Of a stretch of DNA of 64,000 nucleotides, positions 43,159 to 51,879 are shown piece by piece. Where the stretch lies: positions 62,001-126,000 of the forward strand of contig JAFTSH010000001.1 in the NCBI GenBank assembly GCA_017467405.1, given 5' to 3'. The notes below the pieces were generated by a model. The model was not told where the DNA came from. It worked only from the letters and a program-made list of their open reading frames with translations, and did not search any database. This stretch comes from Clostridia bacterium. GTDB lineage: Bacteria; Bacillota; Clostridia; Oscillospirales; Acutalibacteraceae. The position numbers and the translations under genes are program-made. Within the stretch, counting starts at the first letter, position 1. Every line of letters starts with the position of its first letter.

Positions 43159-44487
43159 ATGAAAAAGAAGATTTTTTTTCCGATTATTTTAATAATTGTG
43201 CTTTTTATTGCGGCTGCGCCCCTTCAGGCGGCGGCTTTTACCCCTGATGCGCAGTACGACGTCAAGTGCCAGAAGTACATCATGGTCAGTCTTGATACGG
43301 GAAATACCGTTGCGGCAAAGAACGTCACCAAGAAAAACGCTCCCGCCGCGCTGGTACATCTTATGACCGCGCTGGTGGTCTACGAGAACGTGCCCAACCT
43401 CGACGAGACCTTTTTTGCCAGCGAGGAGGGTGTTGTCGCCGTTATGAATACCGGCGCGCTCGGCTGCGATCTTAAGATAGGCGAGCAGATGTCCTTCCGC
43501 GATCAGCTCGGCAGGCTTCTGGTCGGCTCCTGCGCCGACGCCGCTACCGCCCTCGCAAGTGAAGTCGGCGGCACCATCTCCGGATTCGTTGCGATGATGA
43601 ACCAAAAGGCGGCTGCACTCGGGATGAACTCCACCAACTATACCGATCCGAGCGGACTTGACGATCAGGGACAGTTCACTACCTGCGAGGACATGGCAAA
43701 GTTAGCCAAGGAGATAATCAAGAACGAATACCTCTATTCGCTCTGCTGTAAGCGCAGGTACACCGTGCCCACCACCAACAAAACCGCCGAAAGGCTTCTT
43801 TCCACCCCCAACTATTTCATAGATCAGGGATATAACGGGTATTACTATAAATACGCGGTAGGCGGAAAGACGGGCTATACCTCGTCGGCAGGACGCAATA
43901 TCTTTGCGACGGCCAGCTACGAGGGCATGAACTACTTCGTTATCCTTCTCGGCTGTTCCCCCACCGATGAAGAAGGGGAGCGCGTGCGGTACGATTTTTC
44001 ATCGGCGCGTCAGCTTTTCAGATGGGCCTTCCTCGAGCTTTCCTACGAAAACGTGGTCGAGCTCAACGTGCCCCTCGCCGAAGCACAGGTTACCCTCTCG
44101 CTTGCCACCGACTACGTTTCGCTGGTGCCTAAGGAAAGCGTCTACGCGTTGGTCCCCAACAAGGATCTTGACGCGGTCACCTACAAGCCCTACGTGACGA
44201 AGCCGCTCGTGGAGGCTCCCGTCAAGAAGGGAGACGTTCTCGGCTACGCTGAGATATACTGCTCGGGCGAATACGTCGGACGGGTCGATCTCGTGGCACA
44301 GGCCGACGTTGATCGCAATATACTGCTCTATTTGTGGGATCGCTTCAGGAAATTTATAACCTCAAAGGGATTTCTCATCACGGCCGCGGTAATCGTGGTG
44401 ATCAGCATCGCGGTGCTTGCGGTGATCAGCAGACTCAGGGCTAAAAAACGCCGTGAACGCAGGCGCAGCTCATACAGAAGACGATAG
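43159..44487 (+). CDS. D-Ala-D-Ala carboxypeptidase homologue with lost active site
   Basis: The 442-residue protein has a signal peptide (LFIAAAPLQAAA), a domain of S11/PBP5 type, a beta-rich C-terminal domain, and a membrane anchor near residue 395 with a basic tail. The catalytic SxxK motif, normally PASTTKIMTAL, reads PAALVHLMTAL: Ser is Ala64 and Lys is His67. The SGN motif reads SCA (124-126). Only KTG (237-239) is intact. It therefore cannot acylate by the known mechanism. It is an intact, long gene, so a structural or substrate-binding role at the cell wall or spore cortex is more likely than decay. Confidence 0.8.
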   Translation: MKKKIFFPIILIIVLFIAAAPLQAAAFTPDAQYDVKCQKYIMVSLDTGNTVAAKNVTKKNAPAALVHLMTALVVYENVPNLDETFFASEEGVVAVMNTGALGCDLKIGEQMSFRDQLGRLLVGSCADAATALASEVGGTISGFVAMMNQKAAALGMNSTNYTDPSGLDDQGQFTTCEDMAKLAKEIIKNEYLYSLCCKRRYTVPTTNKTAERLLSTPNYFIDQGYNGYYYKYAVGGKTGYTSSAGRNIFATASYEGMNYFVILLGCSPTDEEGERVRYDFSSARQLFRWAFLELSYENVVELNVPLAEAQVTLSLATDYVSLVPKESVYALVPNKDLDAVTYKPYVTKPLVEAPVKKGDVLGYAEIYCSGEYVGRVDLVAQADVDRNILLYLWDRFRKFITSKGFLITAAVIVVISIAVLAVISRLRAKKRRERRRSSYRRR

Positions 44488-44507
44488 GTAAAGAAAGGAT
44501 GTTTCTT

Positions 44508-45914
44508 ATGGCAGATAAAAAAACCAACCCCTCCAAGGAGCTCAAGGAAAAGCTGTTTTCCAAAAGAAAGAACGGCTGGCTGCGGATAACCGCAGAGGAA
44601 AAGCAGACGGTAGCCGACTACTGCGAGGGTTACAAGGCGTTTCTCAACGCCGCCAAGACCGAGCGTGAGGCGGTCGTCAACGCATTGGTGCTTGCCAAGG
44701 CACACGGCTACAAGGAGTTTGACCGCAACGCAAAGTATTGCGCCGGTGACAAGGTCTACCGCGTAAACCGCGGCAAGACGGTTATGTTCGCCTGCATTGG
44801 CAGCGAGGATATTGCCGACGGCGTTCTCATTTCGGCGGCACACATCGACTCTCCCCGTCTTGATCTGAAGCAGCATCCCTTCTATGAGGACAGCGACATC
44901 GCACTGCTCAAGACGCACTACTACGGCGGAATAAGAAAGTATCAGTGGCCTACGATACCCCTTGCGCTTCACGGAAGCGTTCTGCGTGCCGACGGCGAGG
45001 TTATTGACATAAAAATAGGCGAGGACGAGGGCGATCCCCGTTTCGTCGTATCCGATCTGCTTCCCCACCTTGCTTCGGAGCAGAACAAGAGAAATCTCCC
45101 CGACGGAATTACGGGAGAGGAGCTCAATATAATCGTCGGCTCGTGCCCCTTTGCAGACGATCCCGAGAGCGAGCTCGTAAAGCTCAACGTGCTCAACGTT
45201 ATCTACGAAAAGTACGGTCTTACCGAGGATGATTTCATTTCGGCAGAGCTTGAGGCCGTTCCCGCCTTTGCCGCCTGTGACATCGGCTTTGACCGTTCGA
45301 TGATCGGCTCGTACGGCCACGACGACAGGGTATGTGCCTATCCCTCGCTGACCGCTATCCTTGAGACCGAGGCTCCCAAAAAGACCGTAATCACGGTTCT
45401 TGCCGACAAGGAGGAAACGGGAAGCGACGGCAATACGGGACTTAACAGCGACTGTCTGAGAAACTTCGTGTGGGATCTCGCAAGATGCTTCGGCGCCGAC
45501 GGCTGGAACGTGCTCGAGAATTCGGAGTGCCTTTCCGCCGACGTCAACGCGGCCTATGATCCGACCTTCTCTTCGGCCTTTGAGTCGAGAAACTCTTCGT
45601 ACATCGGCTACGGCGTAGTCGTTACCAAGTACACCGGTGCCAGAGGAAAGAGCGGCACCTCCGACGCTTCGGCAGAATACACCGGAAAGATCCGCAACCT
45701 CCTCGACTCCAAGGGGGTCGTATGGCAGACGGGCGAGCTGGGTAAGGTCGATATCGGCGGCGGCGGTACCGTTGCGAAATATATCGCCTCAATGGGCGTC
45801 GACGTGATCGACATCGGCGTGCCCGTGCTTTCGATGCATTCGCCCTTTGAAACGGTATCAAAGCTCGACGTGTGGATGACACACCGCGCCATCTACGAGT
45901 TCTTTAACAGATAA
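44508..45914 (+). CDS. M18-family aminopeptidase
   Basis: The 468-residue zinc aminopeptidase matches the M18 family. Metal-site stretches are SAAHIDSPRLDLKQ, GSYGHDDRV, ADKEETGS and VLSMHSPFETV. It trims N-terminal acidic or neutral residues from peptides in the cytoplasm. ATG 44508 lies seven bases after AAAGGA; the ATG at 44499 falls within that site. It follows the carboxypeptidase-like gene by 20 bases and precedes an rRNA methyltransferase by one base. Confidence 0.9.
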   Translation: MADKKTNPSKELKEKLFSKRKNGWLRITAEEKQTVADYCEGYKAFLNAAKTEREAVVNALVLAKAHGYKEFDRNAKYCAGDKVYRVNRGKTVMFACIGSEDIADGVLISAAHIDSPRLDLKQHPFYEDSDIALLKTHYYGGIRKYQWPTIPLALHGSVLRADGEVIDIKIGEDEGDPRFVVSDLLPHLASEQNKRNLPDGITGEELNIIVGSCPFADDPESELVKLNVLNVIYEKYGLTEDDFISAELEAVPAFAACDIGFDRSMIGSYGHDDRVCAYPSLTAILETEAPKKTVITVLADKEETGSDGNTGLNSDCLRNFVWDLARCFGADGWNVLENSECLSADVNAAYDPTFSSAFESRNSSYIGYGVVVTKYTGARGKSGTSDASAEYTGKIRNLLDSKGVVWQTGELGKVDIGGGGTVAKYIASMGVDVIDIGVPVLSMHSPFETVSKLDVWMTHRAIYEFFNR

Positions 45915-45915
45915 T

Positions 45916-47286
45916 ATGCCTGAAAAGAATGAAGAAATAACGGTAGAAATAACCGGAATGACCTCCGACGGAAACGGCGTCGGGCGCGCGGACGGGCTGG
46001 CCGTCTTCGTGCCCGGCACCTGCGTCGGGGACAGGGTTCTCTGCCGTATCATAAAGCCTTCAAAAAATTACGCCGTCGGCAAACTGCTGACGGTGCTTTG
46101 CCCATCTGCCGACAGGGTTGAGAGCGAATGCCCCGTTTCGTCGGTGTGCGGCGGCTGTACTTATCGGCAGATGACCTACGAGGCAGAGCTTGAGATCAAG
46201 CGCAAAAAGGTGGCCGACGCCTTTGCACGCGTCGGCGGAATATCCGTCGAGCCGCAAAAGACGGTCGGCTCGGTCAGCCCCGACCGTTACAGAAACAAGG
46301 CTATGCTGCCCGTCGCAAGAGCGAAGGACGGAAGACTGCTGATCGGCTTTTACGCGCCGCGTTCACACCGCGTGACCGATTGCCGGAGCTGTATGCTCTC
46401 TCCGGCCGATTTTGACGATGCCGTTGCCGCGGCCGCCCGTTGGATAGAAAACTCGGGCGTGAGCGTCTACGACGAGCTGACCGGCAGAGGACTCGTAAGA
46501 CATATCTATATGCGCCGCGCACCCGCTACCGGCGAAATGATATTCTGTCTCGTCATCAACGGACGATCGGTGCCCGACGGTAAGGGACTTGTAAAGACCT
46601 TGACGGATACCCTCCCCGGAATTACCGGAATATTGCTCAACGTAAACACCTCGCGCGGGAATAAGGTGCTGGGAAGTGAGTTTATTACGCTTTACGGCCG
46701 CCCCGAAATACGCGACACGCTCTGCTCTCTTACGTTTGAGATCTCGCCGCCCTCCTTCTATCAGGTCAACAGTCCGCAGGCCGAGCGGCTTTATAACGCC
46801 GCCGCCGAATGTGCCGGACTTTCGGGCAACGAGCTGCTGCTTGACCTTTACTGCGGAGCGGGCACCATCGGGCTTTCGATGGCAGACAGGGTAAGCAGGG
46901 TGATCGGGGTGGAGATAATCCCCGAGGCGGTCGAAAACGCAAAGCGAAACGCCGAGCTTAACGGCATCACCAACGCGAGATTTATCTGTGCCGACGCGTC
47001 AAAGGCGGCGGCAGATCTCAGGGCAGAGGGAGTGCGACCCGACGTAGTGGTGCTCGATCCGCCGAGAAAGGGACTCGATAAAGATGTGATCTCAATCGTC
47101 GCCGACGATATGGCACCTTCGCGCATCGTCTACATATCCTGCGACCCCGCAACCTGTGCGAGAGATTGCGCCGTCTTCAAGGAGCACGGGTATGAGGTAA
47201 AGGAGCTCCGCCCCTTTGACCTCTTCCCCCGAACGGCCCACGTCGAGTGCGTTGCTTGCCTTAAGCGGTACTCCGATAACCGATAG
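45916..47286 (+). CDS. rlmD: 23S rRNA uracil-C5 methyltransferase, RlmCD-like, with TRAM domain
   Basis: The 456-residue protein has a TRAM RNA-binding domain (residues about 6-60, GMTSDGNGVGRADGLAVFVPG). A 4Fe-4S cysteine set (CPVSSVCGGC and later DCRSC) and the methyltransferase domain follow: LLLDLYCGAGTIGLSMA, VVLDPPRKGLD, and VYISCDPATCARD with the catalytic Cys. It makes m5U in 23S rRNA. RlmD versus RlmC specificity cannot be told, since Firmicutes enzymes may do both sites. A TRAM-less paralogue lies at 50447. Confidence 0.9.
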   Translation: MPEKNEEITVEITGMTSDGNGVGRADGLAVFVPGTCVGDRVLCRIIKPSKNYAVGKLLTVLCPSADRVESECPVSSVCGGCTYRQMTYEAELEIKRKKVADAFARVGGISVEPQKTVGSVSPDRYRNKAMLPVARAKDGRLLIGFYAPRSHRVTDCRSCMLSPADFDDAVAAAARWIENSGVSVYDELTGRGLVRHIYMRRAPATGEMIFCLVINGRSVPDGKGLVKTLTDTLPGITGILLNVNTSRGNKVLGSEFITLYGRPEIRDTLCSLTFEISPPSFYQVNSPQAERLYNAAAECAGLSGNELLLDLYCGAGTIGLSMADRVSRVIGVEIIPEAVENAKRNAELNGITNARFICADASKAAADLRAEGVRPDVVVLDPPRKGLDKDVISIVADDMAPSRIVYISCDPATCARDCAVFKEHGYEVKELRPFDLFPRTAHVECVACLKRYSDNR

Positions 47287-47329
47287 GCTGCGTTTGCACG
47301 ATGACCCGATGACTTTTGGAGATGATTTG

Positions 47330-47623
47330 ATGAAGACATATACCGTTTGCGGCAGTATGCGCTTTGAAAACGAGATGAGGGAGATCGCCTGGCGTCTTGA
47401 AACCGAAAAAGGATACAACGTCCTTTGCTGCGTTTACGCCCCCGACGGCTGCGTTCCGACGGATGAGGAATTGAGCCGTCTTGCGGCTGCCCATTACAGA
47501 AAGATCGAGCTGAGCGACGGGATATACGTCGTAAATATCGGCGGCTACGTCGGAAGCGCCGTTCAAAAAGAGATCGAATACGCCCGAAGTCTGGGCAAGG
47601 AAATAATTTATCACTGCAACTGA
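47330..47623 (+). CDS. Nucleoside 2-deoxyribosyltransferase-like small protein
   Basis: The 97-residue protein begins YTVCGSMRFENEMREIAWRLE and ends SDGIYVVNIGGYVGSAVQKE then IEYARSLGKEIIYH. This is the nucleoside 2-deoxyribosyltransferase/DUF4406 Rossmann-like pattern, with CGSM as the N-terminal loop and the DGIYVVN and SAVQKEIEYA blocks. Activity is not certain. ATG 47330 follows GGAGATGAT. It is the last gene of the group starting with the rRNA methyltransferase. Confidence 0.65.
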   Translation: MKTYTVCGSMRFENEMREIAWRLETEKGYNVLCCVYAPDGCVPTDEELSRLAAAHYRKIELSDGIYVVNIGGYVGSAVQKEIEYARSLGKEIIYHCN

Positions 47624-47704
47624 CGGCTTTTTGGGTCAGTTCGGTATGGACGAAATAAGACTGGGTTTTACGGAGGTTACAAATCATCCGGCGCGAGGTT
47701 TAGT

Positions 47705-48490
47705 ATGAAAAGGATACTTATTGACAGACCGCCCGACGGCCTGCCTGAGGAATTCAGAGGGCTTGTTTGCGATGCGAGGATATACGACAGCTCGTGCTCT
47801 CCTCAGGCGAGGGTGTATTATATCGACAGAGACGGAGGATATTATCTTAAATCTGCTGCTCACGGTTCGCTCAGAACAGAAGCGGAAATGGACAGGTATT
47901 TTTTCGGGAAAGGACTCGGAGCAGAGGTACTCGGATATGTTTCCGGGGATAAGGATTGGCTGTTGACCGCGAGGGTCAAGGGCGAGGATTGCACATACGG
48001 CGAATATCTTGCCTCTCCTGCTCGTCTGTGCGACATTCTTGCCGAAAGGTTGCGCATGCTTCATGAGCTTGATTGTTCGGATTGTCCCGTTCCCGACAGG
48101 GTTGATACCTATCTAACAACCGCTGAGCTCAATTATCGCACGGGAAATTTCGACAGAAGTCAGTTTCCCGACAGCTTTGGGTACAAAAGCGCGGATGAGG
48201 CCTATGACGCTCTGCAAAACGGCAAGAGTGCGCTCAAAAGCAATGTTCTTATTCACGGTGATTACTGCCTGCCCAATATAGTGTTGGATAATTGGAGGTT
48301 TTCGGGTTTTATAGACCTCGGAAACGGCGGTGTCGGTGACAGACATATAGATATTTTCTGGGCGGTATGGACCCTTTGGTTCAATCTGAAAACAGATAAA
48401 TATACCGACAGGTTTTTTGACGTATACGGACGGGACAAAATAGAAAATCACGTACTTAAAACCGTGGCGGCGGCAGAGGTCTTCGGATAA
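47705..48490 (+). CDS. APH(3')-like aminoglycoside phosphotransferase homologue
   Basis: The 261-residue protein has the kinase-like fold of aminoglycoside 3'-phosphotransferases: GGYYLKS with the ATP-binding Lys, LIHGDYCLPNIVLDN with the catalytic Asp, and FIDLGNGGVGDRHIDIFWA with the metal-binding Asp. Length and C-terminal region match APH(3'). It may confer resistance to kanamycin-type drugs or phosphorylate another small molecule. Sequence alone does not show resistance. It is somewhat AT-richer than the upstream rRNA methyltransferase gene. Confidence 0.75.
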   Translation: MKRILIDRPPDGLPEEFRGLVCDARIYDSSCSPQARVYYIDRDGGYYLKSAAHGSLRTEAEMDRYFFGKGLGAEVLGYVSGDKDWLLTARVKGEDCTYGEYLASPARLCDILAERLRMLHELDCSDCPVPDRVDTYLTTAELNYRTGNFDRSQFPDSFGYKSADEAYDALQNGKSALKSNVLIHGDYCLPNIVLDNWRFSGFIDLGNGGVGDRHIDIFWAVWTLWFNLKTDKYTDRFFDVYGRDKIENHVLKTVAAAEVFG

Positions 48491-48517
48491 CAGACTCAAA
48501 ATAATTACATGCAAAAT

Positions 48518-48567
48518 AAGACACCCGACAGAAGCGGATGCTGACCGAGTCTGTCGGGTGTCTTTTT
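48518..48567. terminator. Bidirectional terminator
   Basis: AAGACACCCGACAGA (48518-48532) pairs with TCTGTCGGGTGTCTT (48550-48564), followed by T-rich sequence. It separates the convergent genes ending at 48490 and 48578. Confidence 0.9.
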
Positions 48568-48577
48568 GATGCAATAT

Positions 48578-49612
48578 TTATTTTGCCTTTTCGGTGAGAT
48601 AGTTTACGATCTCGGTCACGACGGCGGAGGGCTGCGAGCCGTTCACGAGAAGGGAGTGATCTCCGCCCTCTACCGCGTAGACCTCGCAGTTTTTGATCTC
48701 TGAGTTCTGACACTTCCTGTAGAAGAGCTCGGTGTTCTGAGCGGGAAGGATAAGGGTATCGGCGGTGCCGTAAACGAGCAGCAGGTCGGGCTGTTCCTTG
48801 CCCTTTTCGATCATAAAAAGGGGGCTGCAGGCGATCAGGTCGTTGGTGGAGTAGCCTGCTTTGAAGCAGTGCGGAGCATAGTTGGTTGTAACGGTATTTC
48901 CGACGAAGGAGAGAGGAGGAGCCTTGGGGGCGGCCGCCTTGACCTTGAATTCGTACTCGACGAGTCCGGAATCAACCGTGAATTTATCGTGATCGGCCAT
49001 TGCCGCCATAACCGACATATATCCGCCTGCCGAGTGTCCGCCGGTGAAGATGCGGTCGGTGTCGATTTTAAGGACGTCGGCGTATTTTACGAGATAGCGT
49101 ATCGCGTCGAAGCAGTCGGAAACCATTCCGAACATATCGGTGACGGTACGGACGCGGTAGTTTGCAACTGCAACGGTAAATCCGTTAGCGCGAAGCTGAT
49201 TCATTTCCTGATTGTATCCCGCTGCGCCCGAGTTGTTTGCAGTGTGCCAGCCTCCTCCGGGGAAGAGGACGAGAAGAGGGGTTTTGGCCTTGGCGTTTGC
49301 GGTGGGCTTGTAAATATATACCGTCAGCTCGTGCTCTCCGACACGCTTATAAACTACGGTCTGCTGAGAGAGATCCGCGTCGGGGGCGTCGGATTTATCT
49401 TCGACCAACGAAACGGCTTTGGATGAAACCTCCTCCGAAGAGGTCTGAGAGGAAGCGTCATTGCTTGATACGGCTTCTTTTGATGAAACGGGAGCGAGTG
49501 AGCCCGCATCGGACGAGCTTTCCGCCGTTTCTCCCGTGCAGGCGGTGAGAAGCACTACGGGGCAAAGGACGAGAGCAAGAACGCTGCAGAGCCTTCTTAA
49601 AATGGTTTTCAT
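48578..49612 (-). CDS. Lipoprotein alpha/beta-hydrolase (acetyl-esterase type)
   Basis: The 344-residue protein has a lipobox (VVLLTACTG) and a Ser/Asp-rich linker. The hydrolase has an oxyanion segment LFPGGGWHTANN, nucleophile elbow GGHSAGGYMS, acid YGTADTLILPAQ and histidine VEGGDHSLLV. It belongs to the carbohydrate-ester/lipase group with an HGGG-like motif in which His is Pro. It likely deacetylates sugars or short esters outside the cell. ATG 49612 follows AAAGGAAG. Confidence 0.75.
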   Translation of the reverse strand: MKTILRRLCSVLALVLCPVVLLTACTGETAESSSDAGSLAPVSSKEAVSSNDASSQTSSEEVSSKAVSLVEDKSDAPDADLSQQTVVYKRVGEHELTVYIYKPTANAKAKTPLLVLFPGGGWHTANNSGAAGYNQEMNQLRANGFTVAVANYRVRTVTDMFGMVSDCFDAIRYLVKYADVLKIDTDRIFTGGHSAGGYMSVMAAMADHDKFTVDSGLVEYEFKVKAAAPKAPPLSFVGNTVTTNYAPHCFKAGYSTNDLIACSPLFMIEKGKEQPDLLLVYGTADTLILPAQNTELFYRKCQNSEIKNCEVYAVEGGDHSLLVNGSQPSAVVTEIVNYLTEKAK

Positions 49613-49658
49613 GGTCAACTTCCTTTCGGTAAGATTACGTAAGGTGTCTTTTTCAACG

Positions 49659-49687
49659 AGTATATCACACCCCGCACAAAAAATCAA
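49659..49687 (-). promoter_or_regulatory. Promoter of the esterase gene
   Basis: On the minus strand TTGATT (49682-49687), 17 bases, TATACT (49659-49664). Confidence 0.65.
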
Positions 49688-49725
49688 ACATAAGATTGGA
49701 TTATATATGGGTAATATCTTAACAA

Positions 49726-49752
49726 AAGCCCGCCGATTTAACCGGCGGGCTT
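49726..49752 (-). terminator. Terminator of the small membrane protein gene
   Basis: AAGCCCGCCG pairs perfectly with CGGCGGGCTT. On the minus strand it is followed by TTGTTAAG. It lies 18 bases after the stop at 49771. Confidence 0.75.
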
Positions 49753-49770
49753 GGTTGGTTTTCGTGCGGC

Positions 49771-50184
49771 TTATTCCTGAGGTGAGATCTCGTTCAGCAT
49801 TCTTGAGATCGTTCCCTTTTCGGAATATCCGAGGTAGCTTCGCGTGACGGTGTCGCCGTCCTTCATGGTGTAGGTGATCTCAAACTCCCACCTCTCCATT
49901 TTCACAAGTGGGAAATAGACGCTTTCGTTTTTCCACGCGACCTTTTCAACCTCAAGAAGCGACTCGATATCTTCGGTAGAGGTGAAAACGTGAGTACGCG
50001 GATCTCCGTTTGCTGAGTAGCAAACTTCGGCTGAAGCTACCTCACCGACGTCTATCGAGGGAGGAATGAGTGAAACGACTATCAGGATGATGAAAAACAG
50101 GGTGATCACTCCGCCCAGAACAGGCCAGAAGATACGGTGCGGGAAGGGGCGTTTAGCGGTGTTTTCGGTAATAGCTTGGGTCAT
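49771..50184 (-). CDS. Single-pass membrane protein, unknown function
   Basis: The 137-residue protein has a short cytoplasmic tail, one membrane segment (VLGGVITLFFIILIVVSLI) and an extracytoplasmic domain of about 90 residues with beta-rich pattern (WEFEITYTMKDGDTVTRSYLGYS). I do not recognise the family. It is transcribed alone. Confidence 0.6.
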   Translation of the reverse strand: MTQAITENTAKRPFPHRIFWPVLGGVITLFFIILIVVSLIPPSIDVGEVASAEVCYSANGDPRTHVFTSTEDIESLLEVEKVAWKNESVYFPLVKMERWEFEITYTMKDGDTVTRSYLGYSEKGTISRMLNEISPQE

Positions 50185-50226
50185 TTTAATCCTCCTTGCA
50201 GTTTAATGTGTAAATCTTATATTTTT

Positions 50227-50255
50227 ACTATACTACATTTTATGGAAATAGTCAA
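50227..50255 (-). promoter_or_regulatory. Promoter of the small membrane protein gene
   Basis: On the minus strand TTGACT (50250-50255), 17 bases, TATAGT (50227-50232). Confidence 0.7.
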
Positions 50256-50446
50256 TTGGAATTGATAAAAATTCACATATAGACGTTATTTGTTGCGGTT
50301 GCAGTATAGCCGGAGTTAATATACCGGACTTTTTCAAAATATCTTAAAGACATCTTTTCTTTTCATGCAGGGTTTGGTATAATAATATGTAATTTTACCG
50401 TATGCAGGGAAGTATCTGCAAGCCGCGGTGCGGCGGAAAGATTTTT

Positions 50447-51646
50447 ATGGAGAAAAATAACGGTTTTAAAAATACGAAGGCAAACAACTCGGTCTGCACG
50501 CTTGCGAAAAAGTGCGGAGGCTGTCAGCTCCAGAACCTTTCGTATGCCGATCAGCTCGAATATAAGTTCAATCAGGTCAAAAGGCTTATGGGGCGTTTCG
50601 GAAAGGTCTCGAAGGTGGTGGGGATGGACGATCCCTTCCATTACCGCTGTAAGGTGCAGGCGGCTTTCGGTATGACGCGCTCGGGCAAGGTCGTCTCGGG
50701 CGTCTATCAGTCCTCGTCACACCGCATCGTCTGCGTCGACGACTGCATGATCGAGGACAGGGATGCCGACGCCGTCATAGTTGCCGTCCGAAAGCTGCTG
50801 CCCTCCTTCGGAATAATGCCCTACAACGAGGACACGGGGAAGGGAATTCTCCGACACGTGCTGGTCAGAAAAAGCTATTCGACGGGTGAGCTGATGGTGG
50901 TGCTGGTAACCGCGACGCCCGTGCTGCCCGGCAGAAACAATCTCGTGAAGGCGCTGGTAAAGAGGTTCCCGAAAATCGTCACGGTGGTACAGAACGTTAA
51001 CTCCGCCGCGACGGGTATGGTGCTGGGAGAGCGCGAAACGGTGCTTTACGGAAGCGGCAGGCTCGAGGACAGCATATGCGGCAAGAGGTTTCTGATCTCG
51101 CCGCGGTCCTTCTATCAGATAAATCCCGCACAGACCGAGAAGCTCTATACGGCGGCGGTGGAATTGGCGGAGCTCACGGGCAACGAAACGGTAATCGACG
51201 CCTATTGCGGCACCGGAACGATCGGAATCGTCGCGGCCGACAGGGCAAAGCAGGTAATAGGCGCCGAGCTTAATACCGACGCCGTCAGGGACGCCAGACT
51301 CAACGCGCGCAGAAACGGGCTTGACAATATCAGCTTCGTCGCCGCAGATGCCGGCAGGTTTATGCGCGAGCTGGCCGAAGAGGGCGAAAAGATAGACCTG
51401 CTTTTTACCGATCCTCCGAGAGCGGGCTGCAGCAGGGAGTTTCTCGAATCGGCACTCGTGCTTGCTCCCGAACGGATAGTTTATATCTCCTGTAACCCCG
51501 AAACCCAGGCACGCGACACCGCGGTGCTGGTCAAGGGAGGATACCGCGTGACGGCAATTCAGCCTTTTGATATGTTCCCGTTTACGAACCATATCGAGAC
51601 GGTCGCTTGTTTCAAGAGGAACTTCGATGTCGATATGCGCCGCTGA
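50447..51646 (+). CDS. 23S rRNA uracil-C5 methyltransferase paralogue without TRAM domain
   Basis: The 399-residue protein has the same iron-sulfur cysteine set as the gene at 45916 (VCTLAKKCGGCQLQ and VCVDDC) and the methyltransferase motifs VIDAYCGTGTIGIVA, LFTDPPRAGC and VYISCNPETQARD. It lacks the N-terminal TRAM domain. It is therefore closer to TRAM-less RumA-like proteins common in Clostridia. ATG 50447 is chosen because homology starts there. The last codons (DVDMRR stop) overlap the first spacer of hairpin array A, so the 3' end may have been altered. Confidence 0.85.
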   Translation: MEKNNGFKNTKANNSVCTLAKKCGGCQLQNLSYADQLEYKFNQVKRLMGRFGKVSKVVGMDDPFHYRCKVQAAFGMTRSGKVVSGVYQSSSHRIVCVDDCMIEDRDADAVIVAVRKLLPSFGIMPYNEDTGKGILRHVLVRKSYSTGELMVVLVTATPVLPGRNNLVKALVKRFPKIVTVVQNVNSAATGMVLGERETVLYGSGRLEDSICGKRFLISPRSFYQINPAQTEKLYTAAVELAELTGNETVIDAYCGTGTIGIVAADRAKQVIGAELNTDAVRDARLNARRNGLDNISFVAADAGRFMRELAEEGEKIDLLFTDPPRAGCSREFLESALVLAPERIVYISCNPETQARDTAVLVKGGYRVTAIQPFDMFPFTNHIETVACFKRNFDVDMRR

Positions 51647-51856
51647 CGCGTCGCTCGATATGCCGCCTAAGGCGGCTCGATATATCCCCTACGGGTATTC
51701 GATATATTTTGTCTTAGGACAAAATGAGATTGGAGAGATACGCGGCAGATCAAACTTTTGTTGTGCGAAGCGCAACATATCGATTGCTCGCAATGCGAGC
51801 AAATATCGAATTTTGCGGAGCAAAATATATCGAGTTCGCGTTAGCGAACATATCGA
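51630..51856. repeat. Mirrored hairpin array A (four TCGATAT plus four ATATCGA spacers)
   Basis: Spacer TCGATAT occurs at 51630, 51655, 51677 and 51699. Its reverse complement ATATCGA occurs at 51777, 51803, 51827 and 51850. Between neighbours lie different small hairpins: GCCGCC-TAA-GGCGGC (51662), TTGCTCGC-AAT-GCGAGCAA (51784), ATTTTGC-GGA-GCAAAAT (51810), GTTCGC-GTTA-GCGAAC (51834), and weaker ones at 51637 and 51684. The centre has hairpins at 51706-51725 and 51760-51776 around 34 bases of other sequence. The forward and reverse spacers could pair, giving a ladder of four-way junctions. Confidence 0.9.
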
Positions 51857-51879
51857 TAAAAAGAAAGAGGTTTGATTTA

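Noticed and set aside
47330..47623. A start at 47216 giving a longer protein
   Set aside because: The extra codons overlap the methyltransferase gene end and do not fit the family; GGAGATGAT supports ATG 47330.
51630..51856. CRISPR array
   Set aside because: The repeated units are 7 bases and reverse orientation in the middle, the intervening sequences are hairpins, and no cas gene is near.
51724..51879. An N-terminal extension of the four-helix-bundle gene through array A
   Set aside because: It would translate hairpins; a ribosome binding site and family alignment place the start at 51880.
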